From JAFASC01 sp034669505 (GTDB lineage: Bacteria; Pseudomonadota; Alphaproteobacteria; Rhizobiales; Beijerinckiaceae), in assembly GCA_034669505.1 (NCBI GenBank), contig JAXDNJ010000033.1, forward strand, positions 1-64,000: a stretch of 64,000 nt of DNA, read 5' to 3'. Position numbers and translations under genes: made by a program. Of the stretch, positions 25,190 through 32,986 are shown in pieces; within the stretch, counting starts at the first letter, position 1, and every line of letters starts with the position of its first letter. The notes beneath the pieces are model-generated. The model ran no database searches. It was given only the letters and a program-made list of their open reading frames with translations, and was not told where the DNA came from.

Positions 25190-26649
25190 GCCGCGTGCTC
25201 CCTGAGCGCATCGCGGATCGCTTCATGATCGGAGAAGGGCAGCACTTTGTCGCCGACGATCTGACCGGTCTCGTGGCCTTTGCCCGCAACCACCAGAACG
25301 TCGCCGCCGCGCAACTCGGCAACTCCGGCGGCAATAGCCGCGCGGCGGTCGCCGATCTCCACCGCCTTATTTGCCGCGACCCTGCGCGCGCCTTCGAGGA
25401 TCGCGGCGCGGATGTTGGCGGGATTTTCCGAGCGCGGATTATCGTCGGTGACGATCACGACGTCAGCTTCGCGTGCGGCGATCTCTCCCATCAGCGGGCG
25501 CTTGCCGCGATCGCGGTTTCCCCCGCAGCCGAAGACAACGAGGAGGCGCCCACGCGCCAGCGGCCGCAGAGCGGCGAGCGCCTTCTCCAGCGCATCGGGC
25601 TTATGCGCGTAATCGACATAGATCGGCGCGCCGGCGCGCGTGCCGATCAGTTCAAGCCGGCCCGGCGCGCCCTGAAGCTTTTCCAGCGCCGCGAAGACGG
25701 TATCGGGCGCGTCCCCTGTTGCAATGCACAGCCCACCGGCGACCAGCGCATTCGATGTCTGGAAGTTTCCGGCAAGCGGCAGGCGGACGGAGAAAGTCTT
25801 GCCCCCGTATTCGATCATGAGCCGCGCACCAAGACCGTCCGGCTCATGCGACGCGAGGCGAAGAGCCTCGCCGCGCACACCGACGCTCAGCACCTGCAGC
25901 CCGCGCTTTTCGCACGCCGCGATCACTTTTGCAGAGACGTCGCTATCTGCGTCGACCACAGCGGCCCGTCCTGGCTGCAGCAGCACGTCGAACAACCGCA
26001 GTTTGGCGGCGAGATAATCGTCGAGGCTCGCATGGTAATCGAGGTGATCACGCGACAGATTGGTAAACGCGGCGGCGCTCAGCCGCGCGCCATCGAGCCG
26101 GCGCTGTTCAAGCCCATGCGAAGATGCTTCCATTGCCAGATGTGTGACGCCGTCATCGGCGAGCTTCTGCAGCGTCTCGTGCAGGGTGACCGGATCCGGC
26201 GTCGTCAACGACCCGTACACAGTCTGCGAAGGCGCGACAATGCCGATCGTCCCGAGCGAGGCGGCCGCATGTCCGAGTGCCGCCCAGATCTGCCGCACGA
26301 AGGCGGCGACGGAGGTCTTGCCGCTTGTGCCGGTGACCGCAACAATCGTGCCCGGCTGGCGCGGATAAAGCGCCGCTGCAGCTTGCGACAAAGCGGCACG
26401 CACATCCGGCACGACCACGTTCGCAACGCCGGGCCGCCCAGTTTCAAATGGCCGCTCCGCGACGACGGCCACGGCACCGCGCGCGATCGCATCGTCGGCA
26501 TACGCAAGCCCGTCCGCTTGCGTCCCCGACACGGCGAAAAATACCGAGCCCGGCACAGCCTCGCGGCTGTCGGCGGTCACCCCGCTCACATCCTGCGTCA
26601 GCTCCGCCGCACCGGAAACGGCCGGCAGGAGGTCGTGAAGGCGCATCAA
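25186..26649 (-). CDS. murE: UDP-MurNAc-L-Ala-D-Glu--meso-diaminopimelate ligase
   Basis: The 487-residue ligase adds the third stem residue. The P-loop is GTSGKTS at 107-113 and EASSHGLEQRRL lies at 174-185. The motif DNPR at 403-406 (DDNPRSENP) marks enzymes that use meso-diaminopimelate rather than lysine, as expected for a Gram-negative cell wall. The start is the first of two adjacent ATG codons, overlapping the ftsI stop. Its own end overlaps murF, so the ftsI-murE-murF segment is continuous. Confidence 0.95.
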   Translation of the reverse strand: MMRLHDLLPAVSGAAELTQDVSGVTADSREAVPGSVFFAVSGTQADGLAYADDAIARGAVAVVAERPFETGRPGVANVVVPDVRAALSQAAAALYPRQPGTIVAVTGTSGKTSVAAFVRQIWAALGHAAASLGTIGIVAPSQTVYGSLTTPDPVTLHETLQKLADDGVTHLAMEASSHGLEQRRLDGARLSAAAFTNLSRDHLDYHASLDDYLAAKLRLFDVLLQPGRAAVVDADSDVSAKVIAACEKRGLQVLSVGVRGEALRLASHEPDGLGARLMIEYGGKTFSVRLPLAGNFQTSNALVAGGLCIATGDAPDTVFAALEKLQGAPGRLELIGTRAGAPIYVDYAHKPDALEKALAALRPLARGRLLVVFGCGGNRDRGKRPLMGEIAAREADVVIVTDDNPRSENPANIRAAILEGARRVAANKAVEIGDRRAAIAAGVAELRGGDVLVVAGKGHETGQIVGDKVLPFSDHEAIRDALREHAA

Positions 26650-28445
26650 TGCCCTCCGTGGGTCGTCGCAGTCCCCGCCACGTTGGCCATGCCGTAGCCG
26701 AGCTTCGCCAGCAGCGGGAAAGGCTGCGCCGGCGGGTCGAAGCGCGGCGGCAGGCCCATCATCGGCCCGAGCCGCTCTATGACGCGGCCGGTCACGGCGC
26801 CTGCATTATAGGCTGCCGTATGATAGCCGCCGTCCTGGGGCAAGCCCTGTGGCTCGTCGTAGAGGACGAGCATGAGGTATTTCGGCTTGTCCGCCGGCAT
26901 GATCGCCATGAAGGTCGTGAACACCTTGTCCTTGGAATAATGGCCGTGGAAAATCTTGTCGGCCGTCCCGGTCTTGCCGCCGATGTAATAGCCGGGAATG
27001 TTGGCGAGTTTGGCGGAGCCTTCGATCGCGTTGAGACGCATCAGGTAGCGCATGGATTCGCTGACCTCCGGCCGCACGACGCGCACGGCGTCCTTCTGCG
27101 CATCCTCTTCGCTGCGCTTCAAAAACGTCGGCTTCATCATCATGCCGCCGTTCACGAGCGCCCCAACCGCCATCAGCGCCTGCAGCGGCGCGACATTGAG
27201 GCCCTGACCGAAGGCGATCGTCATCGTGTTGAGTTCGCTCCAGCGCTTCGGAATGAGCGGCTCGGCATTTTCCGGCAATTCGGTGCGCAGCCGGTCGAGC
27301 TGACCCATCTTTCTAAGGAAGGCTTTGTGGCCTTCGACGCCAACCATCAGCGCCATGCGCGCCGTGCCGATGTTCGAGGAATGCGTGAAAACCTCCGGCA
27401 CGGTAAGGATGCGATGCGTCGCGTGGAAATCGTGGATGGTGAAGCGACCGAAGCGCAGCGAGCTGCGCGCGTCAACGCTCGAGCGTAGCGTCACCTTGTT
27501 GAGTTCGAGCGCCATGGCGATGGAAATCGCTTTAAACGTCGAGCCCATCTCATAGACGCCGACGGCGAGCCGATTGATATGCAGCGGATCGAGCGCCTCG
27601 GCAGGATTGTTCGGATCGTAATCGGGCAGCGAGGCAAGCGCGACAACCTCGCCGGTGTTCACATCGAGAATCGCGCCGCCACCGGCTTTGGCGCGATATT
27701 TCTCGATGCCTTTTGCGATTTCGTCGCGCAGTCCGTGCGTAAGACGCAGATCGAGAGAAAGCTGGATCGGCTTCAGGCCTTCCGCCGTCAGATTGAAGCC
27801 GGCATTGTGCAGATCGGCGAGCCCCTGCCCGTCTATGTATTTCTCGATTCCGGCGATACCTACGTTGTCGAGATTGGCGAACCCGAGCACGTGCGCCGCG
27901 ATTGGTCCATTCGGATAGACGCGTTTGTTCTCCGGCAGAAAACCCACCCCGGGCAATCCGAGATGATAAACTTCCTGCTGCTGTTTCGGCGTGATGCCGC
28001 GCTTTACCCAGACGAAGCCCTTCCGCGACGCGAGCCGGTCGCGCAGTTCGCGCGCATTGACATCCGGCAGCACGGCGGTGAGCAGTTCGGTCGCTTCATC
28101 TTTGTCAATGATGCGGCGCGGTTCGGCAAAGACCGACATCACTTTAACGTCGGTCGCGAGGATTTCGCCGTTGCGGTCCAGAATGTCAGGGCGCGCGCCG
28201 GAGAGCGCATCGGCCGCGGCGCGGCGAATGCTTTGCGGGTCCGGCTTGAAGCCAAGATAGATCAGCCTCCCGCCGATCGTCGCGTATAGAAAAAAGAAGC
28301 AGAGCGCGACCAGACGGATGCGCCCGCGGCCCTTGTCGAGATTGGTCGAGAACAAGGTTTGGAAGAATGGCCGGACGGGTCGACGCCGCGGCACTGCTGC
28401 CGGCATCTCGACGGCCGGTTCGAAATCAGTGGCGGGCATTGTCAT
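26646..28445 (-). CDS. ftsI: Septal peptidoglycan transpeptidase FtsI (PBP3)
   Basis: The 599-residue class B penicillin-binding protein cross-links septal peptidoglycan. One membrane segment lies at about 43-66 after a basic cytoplasmic stretch. The dimerisation domain starts with ARPDILDRNGEILA at 84-97. Transpeptidase motifs are SxxK = Ser302-Thr-Phe-Lys305, SxN = Ser356-Ser-Asn358 and KTG at 491-493. The start is ATG 28445, chosen because it overlaps the ftsL stop by four bases like its neighbours. A much longer frame to 28670 is antisense-like, Arg-rich and lies within ftsL. Confidence 0.95.
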   Translation of the reverse strand: MTMPATDFEPAVEMPAAVPRRRPVRPFFQTLFSTNLDKGRGRIRLVALCFFFLYATIGGRLIYLGFKPDPQSIRRAAADALSGARPDILDRNGEILATDVKVMSVFAEPRRIIDKDEATELLTAVLPDVNARELRDRLASRKGFVWVKRGITPKQQQEVYHLGLPGVGFLPENKRVYPNGPIAAHVLGFANLDNVGIAGIEKYIDGQGLADLHNAGFNLTAEGLKPIQLSLDLRLTHGLRDEIAKGIEKYRAKAGGGAILDVNTGEVVALASLPDYDPNNPAEALDPLHINRLAVGVYEMGSTFKAISIAMALELNKVTLRSSVDARSSLRFGRFTIHDFHATHRILTVPEVFTHSSNIGTARMALMVGVEGHKAFLRKMGQLDRLRTELPENAEPLIPKRWSELNTMTIAFGQGLNVAPLQALMAVGALVNGGMMMKPTFLKRSEEDAQKDAVRVVRPEVSESMRYLMRLNAIEGSAKLANIPGYYIGGKTGTADKIFHGHYSKDKVFTTFMAIMPADKPKYLMLVLYDEPQGLPQDGGYHTAAYNAGAVTGRVIERLGPMMGLPPRFDPPAQPFPLLAKLGYGMANVAGTATTHGGH

Positions 28446-28831
28446 CGTGCGGGCCCCGGTGTCGTACCCGACGGAGCGGTCTTGGCGCGCGGCGTATTTG
28501 TCGGCTCGCCAAGACCGAGCGTCTCGAGCTTGCGCCCGATCGCATCGACGCGGGCGGCTTTCTCGGGCAGTGCGCCGCCGGCCACGACCTGATTCAGCGA
28601 GAGAGGCTGTAGATCGAGATATTTCGTCGCGAGTTCCTGGATACGCTCGGGTCGTGCGAGATGTGCCCATTCCGCGCGCAACACGCCGATCCCGTCGCGT
28701 TCGGCCTGGATTTCGTGCTTCATTTTGGCGATCTGCTCGGTGCGATAGATCGTCTCATATTTGATCGTATAGGCGTAGACGGCGGAGCCGATCAAAGCCG
28801 CAATGGCGAGGATGTTGAGAAAGCGGATCAT
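28442..28831 (-). CDS. ftsL: Cell division protein FtsL
   Basis: The 129-residue bitopic protein has a short cytoplasmic N-terminus, one membrane helix at about 4-20 (FLNILAIAALIGSAVYAY) and a periplasmic coiled coil (about 30-75) with ERDGIGVLRAEWAHLARPERIQELA, the typical FtsL ending. A Pro/Thr-rich tail follows. FtsL with FtsB and FtsQ activates the FtsW-FtsI synthase at the septum. Position between rsmH and ftsI, with four-base overlaps at both ends, supports the call despite low sequence conservation in this family. Confidence 0.88.
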   Translation of the reverse strand: MIRFLNILAIAALIGSAVYAYTIKYETIYRTEQIAKMKHEIQAERDGIGVLRAEWAHLARPERIQELATKYLDLQPLSLNQVVAGGALPEKAARVDAIGRKLETLGLGEPTNTPRAKTAPSGTTPGPAR

Positions 28832-29871
28832 CGGCGTCCGCTCCTGACACGATCGGGTAACGATACGAGGTTTCGAAGCGCGAGGTCCGCGTGCTGCGCG
28901 GGCGCAGATGTGCGGATGCCGAAGCGCAGTTTTGCCGAGCGCGCGCGCGGATTCGCCGTCATCTCAGTTTGATCCGGCAGGATCGGTTGATGGCCGCGCA
29001 CGACAAAGGTCGCCTCTGCCGGCGCGATCTCGCCGGGCAGAAGCCGCGAGGCAGCACGTCCGCGCCCAGAGCGCTTCGCGAAGAATTGCTTGGCAATACG
29101 ATCTTCCAGCGAATGGAAGGTGACGACGGCTAGCCGGCCTTCAGGTTTAAGGACGCGTTCGGCCGCTTCGAGAGCACGGACGAGTTCGCCGAGTTCGTCA
29201 TTGACCGCGATGCGTAGCGCCTGAAACGTGCGCGTCGCCGGATGAATATCGGTCGGCTTATGCGGCACGATCCGCGCGATCAGATCGGCGAGCGCCTTTG
29301 TCGAAGTGAACGGCACCGACTTACGGTCGCTGACGATCGCGCGGGCGATGCGCCGCGCCATCCGCTCTTCGCCGTAATAGAAGAAAACGTCGGCAAGGCG
29401 CTCTTCGTCCGCCTCGTTGATGAGATCGGCGGCGCTCCTGCCGCTCTTTTCCATGCGCATGTCCAGCGGGCCATCGAGGCGGAAGGAGAAGCCGCGGTCG
29501 GCTTCGTCGAGCTGCATGGAGGAGACACCGATATCGAGAACGACGCCGTCAAACGGGCCGAGCCCGGCTTGTTCCGCCGCTTCGGCGAGATCGCCGAAGC
29601 GCGCCTCGATCAGCGCCAGCCGCCCCGCAAAGTCCGTGACCAACGCCGCGCCCGCTGCGATCGCGATCGGATCGCGATCGAGCGCGATAACGCGAGTTCC
29701 CTCGCTCGCAAGGATGGCGCGCGTATAGCCGCCCGCCCCAAATGTCGCGTCGAGATAGAGGCCGCCCGGCTTGACCGCAAGCGCTTCGAGGGCGCGCTCG
29801 CGGAGCACGGGAATGTGTCGGGCCGGTCCGCCAGCGGCGCCTGGAGGAGCGGCGCCGCGACCCTTGTTCAT
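28828..29871 (-). CDS. rsmH: 16S rRNA (cytosine-1402-N4)-methyltransferase
   Basis: RsmH (MraW) methylates C1402 in the ribosomal P site using S-adenosylmethionine. The 347-residue product has HIPVLRERALEAL at 19-31, the SAM loop DATFGAGGYT at 41-50, DGVVLDIGVSSMQLDEADRGFSF and the family-specific FHSLEDRIAKQFF near the C-terminus. The start is ATG 29871, overlapping the mraZ stop by four bases; a longer frame upstream is antisense-like and covers mraZ. It is the second gene of the cluster, as in most bacteria. Confidence 0.95.
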   Translation of the reverse strand: MNKGRGAAPPGAAGGPARHIPVLRERALEALAVKPGGLYLDATFGAGGYTRAILASEGTRVIALDRDPIAIAAGAALVTDFAGRLALIEARFGDLAEAAEQAGLGPFDGVVLDIGVSSMQLDEADRGFSFRLDGPLDMRMEKSGRSAADLINEADEERLADVFFYYGEERMARRIARAIVSDRKSVPFTSTKALADLIARIVPHKPTDIHPATRTFQALRIAVNDELGELVRALEAAERVLKPEGRLAVVTFHSLEDRIAKQFFAKRSGRGRAASRLLPGEIAPAEATFVVRGHQPILPDQTEMTANPRARSAKLRFGIRTSAPAQHADLALRNLVSLPDRVRSGRR

Positions 29872-30374
29872 TCCCGTGCTCCTCGCGGCGCTTGCGCATC
29901 GACCGCATGTCCGGCCGCGGATCGGGCGCCAAGGTCCCTCCGCATCGTGCGCAACCTCTCCTTGGCCTCGTCGAGGTGCGAACGAAAGCGGCTCGGCTCC
30001 CAAATTTGGAACTTGTCGCCCAAGCCGACGAAAACGACGTCCGCGGAAATCCTCGCATGCGCCTTCGCCGCTTCGCTCAAGCTGATCCGCCCCTCCGGGT
30101 CCATTTTGAGGATCTCGCTCGTGCCCATGAGCGCGGTCGAGAGGACGTCGCGTTCCACCGAATAGGGCGGGTGCATTTCGAGAAGTGCGTCGATCTCCTT
30201 CAACAGCGCGTTGCCACCGCAATCGAGCGCCGTCGCATGGAGTGAGGGATGGAGATAAAGGCCTTCGAACCCATCCCGCATAAGGACCGAGCGGAACGGC
30301 GCCGGGATCGAAACACGCCCCTTGGCGTCGAGCCTGCTGACGAAATGCGAGACGAAACGCTCTAAGCCGCCCAC
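29868..30374 (-). CDS. mraZ: Division/cell wall cluster transcriptional regulator MraZ
   Basis: MraZ is a double SpoVT-AbrB-like DNA-binding protein that represses its own cluster. The core is clear: FVSRLDAKGRVSIPAPFRSVL in the first repeat and KMDPEGRISLSEAAKAHARI in the second, each with the DxxGR signature. I use GTG 30374, which gives 168 residues and an N-terminus close to the family. GTG 30386 and ATG 30425 in the same frame are alternatives. The tail after about residue 140 is longer than in E. coli. A candidate MraZ operator lies over its promoter 120-150 bases upstream. Confidence 0.9.
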   Translation of the reverse strand: MGGLERFVSHFVSRLDAKGRVSIPAPFRSVLMRDGFEGLYLHPSLHATALDCGGNALLKEIDALLEMHPPYSVERDVLSTALMGTSEILKMDPEGRISLSEAAKAHARISADVVFVGLGDKFQIWEPSRFRSHLDEAKERLRTMRRDLGARSAAGHAVDAQAPRGARE

Positions 30375-30492
30375 CCGAACGCTCACACGAAAGCAGCACG
30401 CGATCCGCCCCGCCCGGGGTCTCATGCGGGCAGGCTTCGTCGGGCGCCCTCAAGAGGACGTGGAGCGAAGGACGCCCGGCAAAAACTCGAAA

Positions 30493-30532
30493 CGGGATGA
30501 TTTGGGATAGCATGGGAAAGCTTGGGCGTCAA
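30493..30532 (-). promoter_or_regulatory. mraZ promoter with overlapping MraZ-box array
   Basis: On the plus strand GGGA/GGGC elements recur every 10 bases: CGGGA at 30493, TGGGA at 30503, TGGGA at 30513 and TGGGC at 30523. Published MraZ operators are TGGGN direct repeats with 5-base spacers, exactly this arrangement. On the minus strand the same DNA holds TTGACG (30532-30527) and TATCCC (30509-30504) separated by 17 bases, a good sigma-70 promoter for mraZ. The boxes cover the spacer and the -10 region, so bound MraZ would block RNA polymerase. Confidence 0.75.
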
Positions 30533-30668
30533 TGTAAACGCCGCTTTGTGCACAGCTTCGGCGGCACAGTCCATTAAGCTTTGCTAAGGTTAAGGCCGCG
30601 TTGATGATGAGGCTGCGAAGCCCCGCTTCTGTCGCGCTTCGAGCTATCTGTGGCGCTTCGTGCTAGAG

Positions 30669-31052
<384 letters not shown>

Positions 31053-31058
31053 AGAGCG

Positions 31059-31087
31059 GGCATAGGACCCTTCGGGATGGCGGTCAA
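31059..31087 (-). promoter_or_regulatory. rnpB promoter
   Basis: On the minus strand TTGACC (31087-31082) and TATGCC (31064-31059) are separated by 17 bases. Transcription would begin about 7 bases further on, at the first base of the P1 helix, so the spacing fits both the promoter and the RNA end. Confidence 0.65.
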
Positions 31088-31218
31088 TCTCAGCGAAGGG
31101 ATCGTGACATCTGCGTTACACCACGCAACCTTCTCCGCCGCCGGGATTTACGCTCCAGTTTGGATGCGCGAGTGAAGGTCTGCTCCTTGGCTAATCCGAT
31201 GATTCGAGGGAAGAGTTG

Positions 31219-32037
31219 ATGTTCGGTGCTGCTTCCCAACGCGTGCAGAGCAGCCGGGGTCTGGGCGAGGCGATGATTCACGAATTCCGGCCCGACAGCC
31301 GCATCGGCGTGCGCCCGCACCCCTCGCCGAACCACAACGAGCGCAAGGGCAGGCCGATCGACTCGATCGTTCTGCATTATACAGGCATGGAGAGCGCCGA
31401 CGCCGCGCTCGACCTCCTGTGCGACCCCGTCCATGAGGTTTCCTGTCACTACCTCGTCAGCGCCGACGGCGAGGCGTTCCAGCTTGTGCCGGAGGCGCGC
31501 CGCGCCTGGCACGCGGGGCGCGGCACCTGGGCCGGCGAGAGCGACATGAACGCCCGCTCGATCGGGATCGAGATGGCCAATGCCGGCCACAAATACGGTG
31601 CCCCGCCCTTCGAGGATGGGCAGATCGAGACGGTGATAGCGCTCTGCAAGGACATCGCGGTCCGCCACGGTATCATGCCGAGGCGCATTCTCGGCCATTC
31701 CGACATTGCCGTCGGCCGCAAGATTGATCCGGGTGAGATCTTCCCCTGGGAGCGGCTCGCAGCCGCCGGAATCGGCCATTGGGTCGCGCCGGCTGCGCTC
31801 GGGACGGAGGGGCACTCGCTGCAGCTCGACGATACCGGCCCTGAGGTCGAGGAGCTGCAGCAAGCCCTCGCGAGCTACGGCTACGGCATCTCCGTCACCG
31901 GTACGTACGACGATACCACCGCGATGGTGGTCACGGCGTTTCAGCGCCATTTCCGGCCGGCTTTGGTGCATGGCATTGCCGACCCCTCCAGCCGCGACAC
32001 GCTTGCCCGTCTAGTGGTCAGCGCGCCTGCAATTTGA
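31219..32037 (+). CDS. N-acetylmuramoyl-L-alanine amidase (AmpD/AmiD type) with PG-binding domain
   Basis: The 272-residue protein has an Amidase_2 domain with zinc ligands His53 (VLHYTGM), His160 (LGHSDIAVGRK) and Asp170, plus Glu118 in IGIEMANAGH. A peptidoglycan-binding domain of the PG_binding_1 type (EVEELQQALASYGYG to FQRHFRP) fills about 209-250. It cleaves the amide between MurNAc and L-Ala. No signal peptide is visible, which favours a cytoplasmic recycling role like AmpD, while the extra domain resembles AmiD. The start ATG 31219 follows GAGGGAAGAG; TTG 31216 and ATG 31273 are alternatives. It is divergent from rnpB. Confidence 0.88.
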   Translation: MFGAASQRVQSSRGLGEAMIHEFRPDSRIGVRPHPSPNHNERKGRPIDSIVLHYTGMESADAALDLLCDPVHEVSCHYLVSADGEAFQLVPEARRAWHAGRGTWAGESDMNARSIGIEMANAGHKYGAPPFEDGQIETVIALCKDIAVRHGIMPRRILGHSDIAVGRKIDPGEIFPWERLAAAGIGHWVAPAALGTEGHSLQLDDTGPEVEELQQALASYGYGISVTGTYDDTTAMVVTAFQRHFRPALVHGIADPSSRDTLARLVVSAPAI

Positions 32038-32135
32038 GCGCTCGCGCCGCGGAACCGAGACATAATCGCCACGTTCAACTTCACAACATTTGTTAAGGTC
32101 TGCTCTCGCAGACAGACGATGCTCGTGGAGGTTTG

Positions 32136-32981
32136 ATGCTGATCCGCGTCGGATTCGATATAGCCTATTCTTGCCCGCAACCCGTTGCGACTATGCTCAA
32201 GCTGGGCATCGAGCGCGGCCGTACGCGCGATTTACTCCACCCGGATACAATCTGTGTCGAGCCAAATGCCGGGCTTCGCGAATTCACCGATTCCTTCGGC
32301 AATCGCTGCGCGCGTCTGATATCGCCGGCTGGCGTGACGCGGCTGAAAACCGAGACGATCGTGCACGATTCGGGCGAGCCTGACGTGGTCGCGCCGGATG
32401 CGCGCGAAGTACCCGTGCAGGAATTACCCGATGAGGTGCTGCGGTATCTCGTCAACAGCCGCTATTGCGAAGTCGATAAGCTCGGGAGTTTTGCCTGGTC
32501 GCAATTCGGCGGCGTGAAGCCCGGCTGGAACCGCGTGCAGGCGATTTTCGACTTCGTGCACAATCATCTCGAATTCGGCTATCCGCATGCGCGCCCGACG
32601 CGCACCGCCGCGGAAGGGCTCGAAGAGCGGCTTGGCGTCTGCCGCGACTTCACGCATCTGTCGATCGCGCTTTGCCGCGCGATGAACATCCCGGCGCGCT
32701 ATTGCAACGGCTATCTCGGCGATATCGGCGTGCCGCCGGATCCGGCCCCGATGGACTTCAACGCCTGGACGGAAGTTTATCTCGACGGGCGCTGGTACAC
32801 CTTCGATGGCCGCCACAACGTGCCGCGCATCGGTCGCATCGTCGTCGCGCGCGGGCTCGACGCCGCCGACATTCCGATGATCCACACGTTCGGCCCGCAT
32901 TGGCTGCAGGAATTCACGGTGCTCACCGAAGAAGTCGCGGAAGAACGTGAGGTGATGCAGACGCAGGCGCGGGCGGCGTAG
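32136..32981 (+). CDS. Transglutaminase-like cysteine protease-fold protein
   Basis: The 281-residue protein has an N-terminal beta domain and a transglutaminase-like core. Catalytic Cys169 (GVCRDFTHLSIALCRA) and Asp224 (WYTFDGRHN) are present. The histidine expected in D-x-HAW is Asn209 (MDFNAWTEVYLDGRW). This subgroup, often seen in rhizobia, may use another residue or not be a protease. Start ATG 32136 follows GGAGG. The gene ends 5 bases before the metH stop on the opposite strand. Its function is unknown; peptidase or amidase action on peptides is only suggested by the fold. Confidence 0.8.
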   Translation: MLIRVGFDIAYSCPQPVATMLKLGIERGRTRDLLHPDTICVEPNAGLREFTDSFGNRCARLISPAGVTRLKTETIVHDSGEPDVVAPDAREVPVQELPDEVLRYLVNSRYCEVDKLGSFAWSQFGGVKPGWNRVQAIFDFVHNHLEFGYPHARPTRTAAEGLEERLGVCRDFTHLSIALCRAMNIPARYCNGYLGDIGVPPDPAPMDFNAWTEVYLDGRWYTFDGRHNVPRIGRIVVARGLDAADIPMIHTFGPHWLQEFTVLTEEVAEEREVMQTQARAA

Positions 32982-32986
32982 AGAGA

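Noticed and set aside
28446..28670. Long N-terminal extension of ftsI
   Set aside because: The extension is an Arg-rich shadow of ftsL; ATG 28445 overlaps the ftsL stop as at neighbouring junctions.
29872..30513. Long N-terminal extension of rsmH
   Set aside because: It reads mraZ in another frame; family homology and the four-base overlap support ATG 29871.
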